Source: Halichondria panicea
Lineage: Eukaryota > Porifera > Demospongiae > Suberitida > Halichondriidae
Reading direction: 5' to 3'
Assembly (NCBI RefSeq): GCF_963675165.1
Contig: NC_087391.1
Location: forward strand, 1,941,001-2,005,000
DNA length: 64,000 nt
Shown here: piece by piece, positions 53,814 through 64,000 of the stretch
How positions within the stretch are numbered: the stretch's first letter is position 1
Layout of the letters: each line of letters starts with the position of its first letter
Program-made: the position numbers and the translations under genes
The notes under the pieces: generated by a model
Databases searched by the model: none
What the model saw: only the letters and a program-made list of their open reading frames with translations
What the model was told of the DNA's origin: nothing

Positions 53814-54737
53814 GGTTCAGTACATGTACCTAGAGCAGTTTTTAACAACACGTGTACCTTACGCCTTAGTTATGCGCATGCGCATTAGCAGCAGCGATCA
53901 CTACCAAAGCGCGGCCTGGACCCGAGACTATGCTGATGCAGAGTTTGTTCAGAGCTCGCTGATATCATTATGATATGGTCACTCAGGTTAGATCTGGAAT
54001 CAGCATGGTATACATCTATTGTGTAATTACTTGTTTCACTCCTTGTTTTTTATGTGCGGAGTCAGTGAACATGCAGTGACGAAAAGTCCACGTCAAAGTT
54101 GACGGTTAGCTAATCTTACTGCTGACAATCAGTGGCAAATTTGATTGGCAATACAAGTTTCACAATATTCATAATGACCTGAGTTTGTATAAATATAGTG
54201 TCGTGGACCATATATGAAAGAGGAAAGAACGTATGGTGACTACTATAGCCAGGTTTTCTGATAGTAAGTCTAGTGCACTTTAATAATTACATGTGCTTCA
54301 TTACCCACAACGTTACTGCATGCGTAGTACAATCTTTTAGCCACTTGATTTGAGCCTCAGTCTGCTGCCTCACTTCTCCACACAAGAATTAATCTGAAAG
54401 TATCAGCGATAGCTATATAAACCTACTACATGTATATATATCGTAGGTTTATATATATTATTATATGGCTTGATGAATCTTGCTCATGCATGCATGCAAT
54501 AAAACACTGCTACAATATATTTGTGGGTTGTCATGATATTGCCGAAACTCTGCACTAAAACCTGTAGCTATAGTCACCATACGGTCTTCATGTACGGCCC
54601 TGTGAGGCTATAAGCTTGTACTCTGAATACGGATAAGTTTAACACTTATCAAACTCCACGCAATAAGCTCGGCCTAAAATAATGCTACATGGTGTTACTG
54701 CATGCTATTCTTATTGTTACTATAATTATTAATTATT
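53814..54737. other. CCT4 upstream region
   Basis: Presumed promoter and 5' UTR of CCT4. No TATA or other element that I can support. 54251-54301 repeats 53376-53420. Confidence 0.5.
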
Positions 54738-55095
54738 GTAAACGGGTACTAATTTTAGTGAATTTTAGCGACTTTGTAATTAACGCTAAATTAAGTACGC
54801 GCTAAAAATAAAACGCAATTAAAAAATTATAAATCTTTTTATTGTCTTTTTTCTTTTTTTCTAATGTACTTTTGTATAATGTAAGTTTGAGAGTATGCTA
54901 AGCAAGCTAGCCCTAAATTCTTCATCTGTATCTGACTCCAAACTTTCCATTCAACCTTAAAACTCATATTTGTACATCTTTTCAGATTTAATAATTATTG
55001 TGGTAATGAATTTGCTACAAATCCGCCAAATTAGTATCCTAAAAACAGAGAAAAATCTGAAAACACTAAAATTACTACCCGTCTATAATAGTAAC
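54738..55095. mobile_element. MITE related to 25556-25720
   Basis: Shares termini and internal blocks with 25556-25720 (for example ACTAAAATTACTACC near the right end and AACCTTAAA...CTCATA inside) but is about twice as long. It ends about 8 bp from the stop codon of the large gene at 55104-59384, so that gene's 3' UTR probably lies in the element. Confidence 0.7.
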
Positions 55096-55103
55096 ATAAG
55101 TTG

Positions 55104-58100
55104 TTAATCAGCTAATAGGGGTTCACGCAATCCTGCCTCTCTATTTGTATAATTGTTGGCTGCAGCCAGTAATGGTGTCACTTCACTTTCTTGTTTACTT
55201 GTATAATACTTGCTCTGCACCGAATTTAGCCTTTGCATTAGTTTAAGCCATTTGGACGACTTTGCAATATAGAGGAGATGAAAGTGGTATATGATAATGA
55301 TGATGGTTGTAGCAAATACAATTCCTACGAGTGAATTTACCAATGTTGTTGAATTAGCTGAAGATTCAAACACCGAGAGTATAATCAGGTTTATATACAC
55401 TGATATCTCAATAATGTTAACGTAAATGCTCTTGTATATTCTGATATAGAACCATGCGATAACTATTACGGCAGTGAAAGACACGTTAATACTTTTGGTT
55501 GTAGCTGCAGAAGAATTGAAAGAAAATACTACATAAAGTGCACAGCGAAGTAGTAAGAGAAATCCAGTCCAGAAACGAGTTTGTGCATTATACGGAGCGT
55601 AGTAAGAGTCTAGAAGCGGTTTTATTTTGAGTAATGGCCTATTTAACCATCGAAAATATTTATTTCCTGAAATGCGGTACAGCTTATAGCCAAATAGTAG
55701 AACAAGAGTGTAAGGGAGTACTAGCAAGATAAGTACTAATGTAATCACGACCATTAGTATGATATGCTTAAGTTTGAAGTAAGGAACATTTGCATCTTTT
55801 AACCAAACTATGACTGTTTTATTGTTCGGGTATTCAAGTGTTCCGAATGAATAAACTTCGATGACAATCTTCAATATCTTTGTGTAGGACATAAGTAGGA
55901 GGGTGGCCAACACTGCAATAGGATTAGAGCCTATCAGCTTAGTTAAGAGTATGGAATATCTACTTGCAACTATGATTAGACTGACCAATGCCCAGACGTA
56001 GAGTGGGAATACAAATTGTAGCCATGTGTGTGCATATGCATCCATTCCTCTATAGAAGCAGGTTTGAAAACCGAAATCAAGATTTATCCATGCGATAAAT
56101 ACTGTCAAAATATTGGATGAACTAGGGAAAAACAATTGCCTGTTTGCTTGTATGATATTGGCATAAAGAATAACACTGTTTATCATTCCTGTTGCCACGG
56201 TGAGTCGTATGATAGATAGAAAGATAACCAAGACTACTCCAGCAGCACCAAAAGCAGGCAACAATGCTAGATATGAGTTCGAACACATTCCACATGCAAC
56301 GTCGCCAAGCATAAGGCTGTAGTTAGTGGCACAAGCTCCACAGAGGAATCCAGTTCGGTTTAGATTACATTGAGTATCTGGTTGCTTTAACGTAATGTTT
56401 ACGTGTTTACTGGTACAGTATTGCACAGGACATCTCTCAAATATTATCAATCCTTGATAGGTTCCATTTTTGTAAAGAGCATTTAGCCAGAATTGGTCGT
56501 TGCTTTTTCGTGTAATGTATGCTCCATCATCTGCAATGATACATTCAGCATTAAATGCTTGTAATCGTTCCTCACATATACAGTGATCACCAGACAGACT
56601 GAACGCATTCGGACAAGGCCAAAATTCAACTCTTACGACTGCCTGAGCCTGTCCTGTATCCCTGCAAGATCCATTGGGATAAATTACAAGGTTTTCATTA
56701 TGTTGTGTGGAATACATAGTGTATTCGGTTAGACTGCATTTTGCGTCCAAGTTTTGAGAACTTTGATTTAGTTTTAGCCTGGCAGTGGGGCTAAGCTTAG
56801 CAGTTACAGTTGTGCTGGTGATTGTATCTCCTTGTGACAGTGCCAGAAGGGACACAGAAAATGTTTGTCCTCTTTGGGTTTTAACTGGAAATTCTTTAGA
56901 ACAATTGTATTTTTGATTACTCTGGCAAAAACACAGTATATACGTTTGAGAGGACATTGCTTTCGTGTTTAGAATTTTGTCTCCAACAAGTACTGTGTAC
57001 AACACGTACGCTATCACGTTATCTACACCAACTATGGTGAAAATTCGACACTTGTCTAATAACCCTCCATACAAAAAGTTTCCATCAGCCTCTGCTGAAT
57101 CATTATATGAGTTTATAGCATACAAATCACTGTTATTGTTGTACCCTAGCAGATTTAAGAAACAATCTGGGAGAGTTACGGTTTGATCCTCAGTCTCTTC
57201 ATCCATTAAGAAGGCACACTGGATTGGTGATATGCTATCATAGTGGTATATTGCACCCCCATACTGTGTGGCGTAATTGTGTGATGTAGTTAGAAGGACT
57301 TGTCGATTCAAATTTAGTGTGGCTCCGTTCTCAAAATACATAGCTCCTCCGTTTGGTGCAAAATTAAAATTGAATGTAACCTTATTCTCAAATGTAATGT
57401 GAGAGTCAGCTACGTATATTGCTCCACCACCAGTTTTTTCAGCTTTATTGTTCTCGAAAAGGCTGATTCCTTTAAATAATATCTCATTCCCAGTATAGCC
57501 GTGAATAGCCCCACCATAATATCCAGCTTTGTTATTTATGAAGGAGGTTTCACCACTAAATGACACTCGTGACATATATTCAACACTCATAGCACCACCA
57601 CTTTCTAGCGCACTATTCTCCTCGAACTTCGTAACACCAGAGAAACATACTGTCGCCTTTTTTGTTGTGATTCCTCCTCCTATATGCCCGCTATTTTTAG
57701 TTATTCTTGTGTAGCCACTAAAGTTGAGATGACTATTGAAGACACTAAAGGCAGATGCTGAATTGCCAGAAATGTTCACGTTGTGAAATGTTATATTATC
57801 CCCCACAGAGAGCACTGCTCCGCCAACTTCCCCAGCTGTGTTATTGATGAAGTTTAGTGATGACATCACTGAGGTACTAGTTATACTGTTAAGGCTAACA
57901 AAAGCACCACCTTGCTGACTCACTGCAGTATTTCCAATAAAATTTATGGTTCCAGCTCCCATTCGCAATGTCGAAAGTCCAATCGCTAATCCTCCTCCAA
58001 GAGTTTGTGCGGAATTGTTAACAAAATCAATATTAGATCCATTAAGCGTAGCGGTGCTGTAGGCTATGTAAATTGCTCCACCCTGTTGAGCATGATTGTT

Positions 58101-59384
58101 GGAAAACAATGCATTGCTTGACAGGATAAATGTTGAATAAAGTACATTTATGGCACCTCCAAATCCATCCTTTCCATTGAAATCAACAAAGTTGTTCCTA
58201 AACTGGCTACTTCCAGACAGCTTAATATATCCATGTTGAAAGTGAATTGCACCACCATACATTCCACCATACATTCCACCTGCTGAATTTTCCATGAATT
58301 TATGAGTATCTGTATCAAGTTCTCCCAACTTCAACGAACAACCGTCTCCCAAATAAGCACCACCTGCTTGCTTGGCTGTATTATGTGCAAAGTGAAGGTG
58401 ACAAGAGCTAAATAGTACTGTTGATTTTAGGCTATATATTGCTCCACCATAGATGCCTGCAGAGTTGTTTTCAAACAACGCCTTGCCAGATAGAGTGAAA
58501 TTAGATGCCAGTAAGTGTAACGATCCCCCAAAGTTTGCATTATTGCTGACAAATAAGCTGTTCCCATTAATTTGTAAGTGTCCACTCTCTGTGTATATTG
58601 CACCACCATTATCATTTGCTATATTGTCTGTGAACTCCACTTTGTTACTATAAAGAGAGTTCAAGGGCAATATTTCGTTGTTCAAGTTACCTTTCAAAAC
58701 CAGTAAACTATTGCTTACATAAATTGCTCCCCCACACTTTCGAGCTTTGTTTCCAGTGAACAAACTACCACTGATTGTGATACGGCTTCTTCGAGCATAC
58801 ATAGCCCCCCCATTGTCACCTTTGTTTTCTTTGAACGAGCAGCTCATAATTGTAATGTTTGAATTGCTAATGTAAATTGCTCGAATTGCAGACGTTCTGA
58901 TTTGACCTGTAGAAAACACTTGGAAAGAGGAATTTTGAAACGATATTTCTGTACTATCAACTACAATAAATGCAGAAGTGCTCATGCCAGGAGTTTCAAC
59001 AGAATAAAAAAACATCATATCTTTGAACAGTAAGTTGGATACATTTTGGAGCTGCAACAGCGTTCCTGTCTTGCAAATTATCGTTACTGTAGTAGTACCA
59101 TTTTCTCTTATGAATTTTATATCGGAAACACTTGTCAAGTTGATTGCATCATGCAAACTATGATTCCCAGACAGAAACAAAAAAATTGCTCCTGTTTTGA
59201 AATAAATCTTGCTGTGTTGGTTGTACTGGTCTAAAGTAAGACATGGTTCATTCCCATAGCAGCTTGCATAATTAGATGGTGATGACGAAGCATTCGATGG
59301 CTTTACATAGAAGTCTTTGCTCAATGTAGTACTGATAAAGACCAATGTCAGGATTACTATTATGACTAAAAGTTTAGACTCCAT
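55104..59384 (-). CDS. Pmp-like beta-helix repeat protein with multi-TM C-terminus
   Basis: Intronless 1426-aa frame. Residues 1-22 form a signal peptide (MESKLLVIIVILTLVFISTT). About residues 160-730 are repeats of the chlamydial Pmp type, GGAIY followed by FxxNxA and GG (for example GGAIYVSNSLL, FVNNSAQTLGGGLAIG), expected to fold as a right-handed parallel beta-helix. A Cys-rich region of roughly 800-1035 follows (CNLNRTGFLCGACATNYSLM near its end). Residues ~1040-1370 contain about eight hydrophobic helices, and the cytosolic tail holds EVTPLL, which fits a dileucine sorting signal. N-glycosylation sites are abundant outside. The layout suggests a large cell-surface adhesion or sensing receptor (inference); the function is unknown. 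A MITE ends just past the stop. Confidence 0.85.
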   Translation of the reverse strand: MESKLLVIIVILTLVFISTTLSKDFYVKPSNASSSPSNYASCYGNEPCLTLDQYNQHSKIYFKTGAIFLFLSGNHSLHDAINLTSVSDIKFIRENGTTTVTIICKTGTLLQLQNVSNLLFKDMMFFYSVETPGMSTSAFIVVDSTEISFQNSSFQVFSTGQIRTSAIRAIYISNSNITIMSCSFKENKGDNGGAMYARRSRITISGSLFTGNKARKCGGAIYVSNSLLVLKGNLNNEILPLNSLYSNKVEFTDNIANDNGGAIYTESGHLQINGNSLFVSNNANFGGSLHLLASNFTLSGKALFENNSAGIYGGAIYSLKSTVLFSSCHLHFAHNTAKQAGGAYLGDGCSLKLGELDTDTHKFMENSAGGMYGGMYGGAIHFQHGYIKLSGSSQFRNNFVDFNGKDGFGGAINVLYSTFILSSNALFSNNHAQQGGAIYIAYSTATLNGSNIDFVNNSAQTLGGGLAIGLSTLRMGAGTINFIGNTAVSQQGGAFVSLNSITSTSVMSSLNFINNTAGEVGGAVLSVGDNITFHNVNISGNSASAFSVFNSHLNFSGYTRITKNSGHIGGGITTKKATVCFSGVTKFEENSALESGGAMSVEYMSRVSFSGETSFINNKAGYYGGAIHGYTGNEILFKGISLFENNKAEKTGGGAIYVADSHITFENKVTFNFNFAPNGGAMYFENGATLNLNRQVLLTTSHNYATQYGGAIYHYDSISPIQCAFLMDEETEDQTVTLPDCFLNLLGYNNNSDLYAINSYNDSAEADGNFLYGGLLDKCRIFTIVGVDNVIAYVLYTVLVGDKILNTKAMSSQTYILCFCQSNQKYNCSKEFPVKTQRGQTFSVSLLALSQGDTITSTTVTAKLSPTARLKLNQSSQNLDAKCSLTEYTMYSTQHNENLVIYPNGSCRDTGQAQAVVRVEFWPCPNAFSLSGDHCICEERLQAFNAECIIADDGAYITRKSNDQFWLNALYKNGTYQGLIIFERCPVQYCTSKHVNITLKQPDTQCNLNRTGFLCGACATNYSLMLGDVACGMCSNSYLALLPAFGAAGVVLVIFLSIIRLTVATGMINSVILYANIIQANRQLFFPSSSNILTVFIAWINLDFGFQTCFYRGMDAYAHTWLQFVFPLYVWALVSLIIVASRYSILLTKLIGSNPIAVLATLLLMSYTKILKIVIEVYSFGTLEYPNNKTVIVWLKDANVPYFKLKHIILMVVITLVLILLVLPYTLVLLFGYKLYRISGNKYFRWLNRPLLKIKPLLDSYYAPYNAQTRFWTGFLLLLRCALYVVFSFNSSAATTKSINVSFTAVIVIAWFYIRIYKSIYVNIIEISVYINLIILSVFESSANSTTLVNSLVGIVFATTIIIIIYHFHLLYIAKSSKWLKLMQRLNSVQSKYYTSKQESEVTPLLAAANNYTNREAGLREPLLAD

Positions 59385-60235
59385 TAATTATAATTAATTG
59401 TCAGATCTTTATCAGTTGCATATACACAAAGTGACACTATACTACTCTATAGTATAGCATTGCTTTTATAGAATTTAATGCCGGTGGTCATAATCACTTC
59501 CTTGAATGTTTATAGTTAATGCAGTATGATATCATGCATGTGCATGTGATTATGTGTACAATAATTATCATGTGTGTATACACTACATGCAGTCCACTAC
59601 TTTCATCATGTACGTTTGTGCATGCAGATCTGGTTTTCCATGCATCTATATAATTATATTAAATCCGCAAACTTAACTATTAGTTTTGGAGAACTCATGT
59701 ACGTAGCTCAACTCTACCGAGAGTATTAAAATGGCCGAATCCTCCTTGTCTTTTTATGGAGCTTTGTACTTAAAAACTGGCACTATAATTATGATTAATT
59801 CTCTGTCTCCAATAAAAAACAGTCATTTGTTATAGCAGGAGTGCATTCAGGTTGGGTTATTACTTTCAGGCATTGTTTCCATAATAATCTGTTTGCTTTA
59901 TCCAGTGTATCGGCTTCAACCATAATAGCATATATAACTGTCTCCCTATACAAAAATTATGAACTGTTATTATTTTAGCAATTTACTTTCAATACGACAT
60001 TGTTTACCAACTTCAGCCGGGTTTGAATAAGTTGGTTTTTGGATGTAAACTAAATATCTGTCCCCTATGAAAAACAGTTATTTGTTTTAAGTTAAATAGC
60101 GCTTTACTTTCAGTTACCAACTTCCAGCCGGGTTTGAATAATCTCACTGTTAGTTTTTCAAGTTGGATATGAACTCATGTACGTAGCTGAATATCTTCTC
60201 AACTTGAATTATTCGTCCCAATTATTTGTTTTAGT
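59385..60235. other. Upstream region of the Pmp-like gene
   Basis: No gene. An imperfect local duplication is present (CAGCCGGGTTTGAATAA near 60015 and 60128; AAAAACAGT(C/T)ATTTGTT near 59815 and 60072). Confidence 0.55.
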
Positions 60236-60421
60236 TACCGTATAGCAGGTATATTTCAAGGGTATAAATTTTCGCGGATGTGCCTTTAGAAAGATTTTCG
60301 CGGATTTAATTTTCGTGGAATAGCGCCTTTTTTGCAGCATGCATGCATGAAATATTAAATTCGCGGTTATAAATGTTCGCGATTCATGCCTAATCCGCGA
60401 AAACTAAAAAATACTAGCGGT
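60236..60421. mobile_element. MITE with TACCGTATAGC-like left end
   Basis: Left TACCGTATAGCAGGTATATT, right AAAATACTAGCGGTA. Internal TTTTCGCGG and CCGCGAAAA form a second inverted pair. Related in ends to 24054-24196. Confidence 0.65.
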
Positions 60422-61484
60422 ATGATATTGATAGTATCAGTTTTCAAAGTATGGCCCGCGAGACTATATAGTTCTCTCACTAGCCTCGTACCCAGTTGTC
60501 TCTATAATAACGCTAGGTCGCCAAGTTGTTCGCCCATCCGATATAAAGGTGAAAACTCGACTTGGGAACAAGGCTAACACGCACTAGCACTCAGGGCTTC
60601 CAAAACAACTAAATACAGGAAATACTCAAATTAAGTACTTTGACTTTTAGTAAAAAAATCCCTCACAAATCTCTCGCTCTCAGTGTAGCGGTTTACATTC
60701 CTTGTCGTTTTACTCTACGTACCTAGTGGAGTCTTGCAATTAATGATGTGGCTGATCACTATAATGCTGATAATATCATTTATTATATATAATTCAGGCA
60801 TTGAAAAGGAAATCGTTCAGCCTCTGCCGTACAAAACATACAGAATTCGAGTGTCAGCCTCTGTATAATAATACTATTACCATCATTAAATGAATTATCA
60901 CTGCCATCATAATTAAATTATTAAAATGATGGATAAACCCGGTGTATTAACATAGACAATAATAGTGCATGTACGTATATATAGCATTGTTGCATGTGAA
61001 CCTGTATGTAAAGTCATCGTAACTGGCTACATTACACAAGTGCAGCATCAGTACCAAAACAATGTTAGCGAAAACACAAAAATAGTGTATACGTAGATCT
61101 ACAATGTGTTTTTCACAGTGCACTGCAAATTAATATCACTGCATCCCTCCGATTACAGGAGTTGGCACACAGATACTGCTGCTTGGTACTCAGTACCAAT
61201 GGTAGGCTGGGAAGCAGTCAATCTTCTGATTCCAATGACAATGTATAGTTGTACCAATGAACTAAAGGCCCAATTATGGTAACCATTTCAAAGGCGGCCT
61301 GAAAACGAGGCTAAAACTAATTACATTAAAGGTCAAAGTACTTTGGGGTATGTATCAGCCCCACCCACAGCCCCGGCAAGACAATTGGAAGCTACGGTGC
61401 AGTGGAAGTACGTACGTGACCTCTATTAGCCTACAGCTACATTACAAGTTACAGGTCTACGTGCAAGCCATTCAGCCAGCGTAT
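60422..61484. other. Upstream of the S1P phosphatase gene
   Basis: No gene recognised. The reading frame of the next gene is open from 61350 upstream of the start that I chose. Confidence 0.5.
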
Positions 61485-63852
61485 ATGATGGGCAACACAC
61501 TGGCTCAGACTGTTCAATTTCTGAGGGACCCAAATCTGGTTAGAACATTTCAAGAGTTCTGTGGTGTCCAGGAAGTGCTGATGGAAAACACACTCTATGC
61601 AATTCCAGAGAGTGAAACAGACTCAGAAAATGATGAAATTGGCCCTTCAAATTCAAGGGAAGAATCAAAATCCTCTCGAAAAGATCAAAGTTACAGGTCA
61701 AGTGGTGACAATGTACGATTTAGACAAGGCCACAGTCGTGAATCCAGTGGTGATGTTCCACAATTCAAGCGGGGCCACAGTCGCGAATCTAGTGGTGATG
61801 GTCCACAATTCAAGCGAGGCCACAGTCGCGAATCCAGTAATGATAGCAACATTGCTCAATGGCTGAGACGAAAAACAAAATACCGTCACCGTATCAAATC
61901 TTCTCCCTCTGCATCTCCCACTCACAGCCGAACCTCCTCATTGGATTCTGAAATAGACCCCACCTTACTCGAACCGTTACAAGTCGAAGTTATTGTCGAA
62001 AGTTATCCATTCCTTGACCTCTATTTCAGACTAGCCACCGAGTGTGGACATGAACCATTCTATATCACTTTTATCCCATTTATCTTCTGGAATATTGATG
62101 GTTTCCTGGCCTATAAAGCCATTGTGCTGTGGAGTATTTCTATGTATGTGGGACAGGCGTGTAAGCAGCTTTTCCAATGGAAACGACCAGCGAACCCTCC
62201 TTCTTTCAGACTGCAACAAGATCCGAATCTAGAGACTGAATATGGCTTTCCATCGACGCATGCAACTGTATCAACCGTTATGCCATTCTATTTTTTCTAT
62301 GGAACCTATGGACGGTATGAGGTAAGAGTTGTGGGTGTGATCTCGTGGGTATACATGTCCATGTGATTATGTAATGTGTACTGTGATAATTATGACTGCG
62401 TCTGTCAGTGAGTGGGTGTTAATGTTGCTAAGTACAACACAATTTATGATTTTGCTCTCTTTGCAGTATCCTTTTTGGTTTGGACTTCTATTGGCTTGTA
62501 TATGGACATCATCAGTTAGTTTCAGTCGTATCTATCTAGGAGTGCATTCAATAATGGTAAGTCCTGTTCCAATTTATGTACATGTAATACTCAACAATAG
62601 GTTTCCTTCACATTTTATTCCGAGGAAATATATAAATGGCATTTGACATTACTTTATCCTTTGTGCAGAGGGTTATATCCTTTGTTGATTTTGTATGGTA
62701 AATTTTTTGAAGTATGTACGTACGGGCATGTACTATAAATATCCCTTTTTATACCTTGGTTGCGTATGCGCAGCAAGGTATATGGTAGTGTGTTTGTGTA
62801 GACTGCTACAGCAGCTCAAAGATCAATGATCAATGAAGTGCAAGTAAGAGTTTCTTCAATTATTGTGACATTTTCTTGGATAGCAATTTATAGATTCGCA
62901 AAATAATGCTTCGTTCTCGAGTTATAGCTACTTGGAATGCCATTGTAGCCTTTTCAGAACAGTACGTAACAAAACTTTCCCATGGAGTATTGCTACTCTG
63001 CTTAGTAGTTAGCTCTGCACTAGAACGCTAGCTATTGATAGCTGCAAGAAAGAGCTGCAAAGCTGCACTTTAATAGCAGTTTCATACAAAAGTCATCATT
63101 TAATTTTGAATTTTTGGCTTCATTTAGCAACGAACATGGTCTATCATTTCCCACTTTTTTGTAAATTTAATAGCTAGATCTAGTAGCTGTAGTTGCTTCA
63201 TATTTGGTGCCTCCACCGAGGCATCAGCACCCGTGGTGCTTTCATTTGAACTGTTCAACTGCACCAAATAATTGACTCATACATACCTACGTATGCACAC
63301 ACATAGGACATTATTGGTGGTATCTTCGTCGCCATAGTCATCCTTCTCATAACATTACCAAATATGGACTCCATTGACCAACTTTTGAGACACTCTGACT
63401 ACTACATAATCTACGTGGCTATCTTTGGGGTGATATTCCTAGTCTACATTTACCCAGTGAACCCAGATAATTGGTCACCAGACAGAGGAGATACAGCCGC
63501 CATTATAGCTTCCAGTGCTGGTATTGTGGTGGGTTACTGGTATCAGGGAGCTTTCCCTGGTGATCTACTCCCAGGGCCGTTTGTGACTGAGCTGCCTTCG
63601 ATTCATGTTATCAGTTTATCTTTTGTTCGGTTTGTAGTCGGAGTTCTTATTCTCTTGCCGACACGTTTTGTGATGAAACTGATCTGTTTCAAGCTGCTGC
63701 CAGTCTTGATGCCTACTCATGGGGTAAAGGAAGTGATACATAGACCCCTAGTTGAGCTGCCTTACAAGATCGTTACTTATGGTGTTATTGGATTCAATGC
63801 AACTTGCCTTGTTCCTATCGTTTTTGATATTTGTGGAATATCAAGAGGTTGA
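61485..63852 (+). CDS. SGPP: Sphingosine-1-phosphate phosphatase (PAP2 superfamily)
   Basis: ER-membrane lipid phosphatase that removes phosphate from sphingosine-1-phosphate. Exons 61485-62321, 62467-62556 and 63307-63852, all phase 0, 490 aa. I chose the ATG at 61485 or 61488 because MGNTLAQTVQFLRDPNLVRT plus FQEFCGV aligns with the SGPP N-terminus. An in-frame ATG at 61350 would add 45 residues of unlikely sequence. All three PAP2 motifs are present: KQLFQWKRP (KxxxxxxRP), GFPSTHATVS (PSTH) and SRIYLGVHSIMD (SRxxxxxHxxxD, its Asp supplied by exon 3). Several hydrophobic helices follow. Between the N-terminal motif and the first helix is a Ser-rich linker with three copies of a 16-residue repeat around GHSRESSGD (61720-61850). 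Intron 2 holds an R1 element. Confidence 0.93.
62750..63246 (-). repeat. R1 element in SGPP intron 2 (inverted)
   Basis: Full R1 copy in reverse orientation, from TATACCTTGGTTGCGTATGC to GAGGCATCAGCACCCGTGGT. It makes up most of intron 2. Confidence 0.75.
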
Positions 63853-64000
63853 TCACTACTCCAATGGACTTATATCTAGTTTGTAATAATTTTCTCAGTG
63901 CTGAAGCTTATTCTTTATAGATACATGCAGGTGTACAGTATTCTATAACAATTCTGATCATTGACAAGTAGAATATTCGTTAAAAGCCCTATATAGCAGG

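Noticed and set aside
55104-59384. Bacterial contamination because of Pmp-like repeats
   Set aside because: The C-terminus is multi-pass with a cytosolic sorting-type tail, not an autotransporter barrel. The gene is embedded between animal genes and the same MITE families occur on both sides.
61350-61484. 45-residue N-terminal extension of the S1P phosphatase
   Set aside because: It is in frame, but its composition looks like translated 5' UTR and family alignment starts at the ATG pair at 61485/61488.

Overview
This looks like a metazoan nuclear genome, most likely a demosponge (inference). It is AT-rich and carries a conserved chaperonin gene (CCT4) with short GT-AG introns, a Notch-ligand-like receptor gene, a sphingosine-phosphate phosphatase gene, and a huge intronless protein made of chlamydial-Pmp-like beta-helix repeats plus a multi-pass membrane domain. 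MITE-type repeats are dense. I see no bacterial operons, rRNA or tRNA genes.

From 0.3 to 50 kb the window is dominated by a local expansion of intronless minus-strand genes for a divergent SLC15/POT (PTR2) type 12-TM transporter. Eight copies read through: 333-2060, 6130-7863, 16695-18407, 35629-37236, 40546-42168, 42362-44020, 45071-46612 and 48849-50381. At least eleven more are frameshifted, truncated or reduced to fragments. They fall into about six sub-clades. The intergenic flanks were duplicated along with the genes, so several break points and serial duplications can be read directly.

The array is interrupted at 21.9-24.0 kb by a plus-strand six-segment gene for a type I membrane protein. 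Its N-terminus resembles the MNNL/DSL region of Delta ligands; it then has about ten short CxxC repeats, one TM helix and a tail with two NPVY motifs.

From 29.1 to 53.8 kb, minus strand, lies the complete CCT4 gene (TCP-1 delta, 12 exons, 536 aa). Its second intron is 18.7 kb, against about 60-1,100 bp for the others, and it holds five of the eight intact transporter genes plus four broken or fragmentary copies, all on the same strand.

The right end has the intronless 1426-aa Pmp-like/multi-TM gene (55104-59384, minus) and a three-exon sphingosine-1-phosphate phosphatase (61485-63852, plus).

Repeats include five copies of one roughly 0.5-0.9 kb element (R1, one a fold-back), several MITEs with related TACCGTATA-like termini, a MITE with a visible 6-bp target duplication, a 67-bp near-perfect palindrome, a 6 x 44-bp minisatellite and two larger terminal-inverted-repeat insertions.
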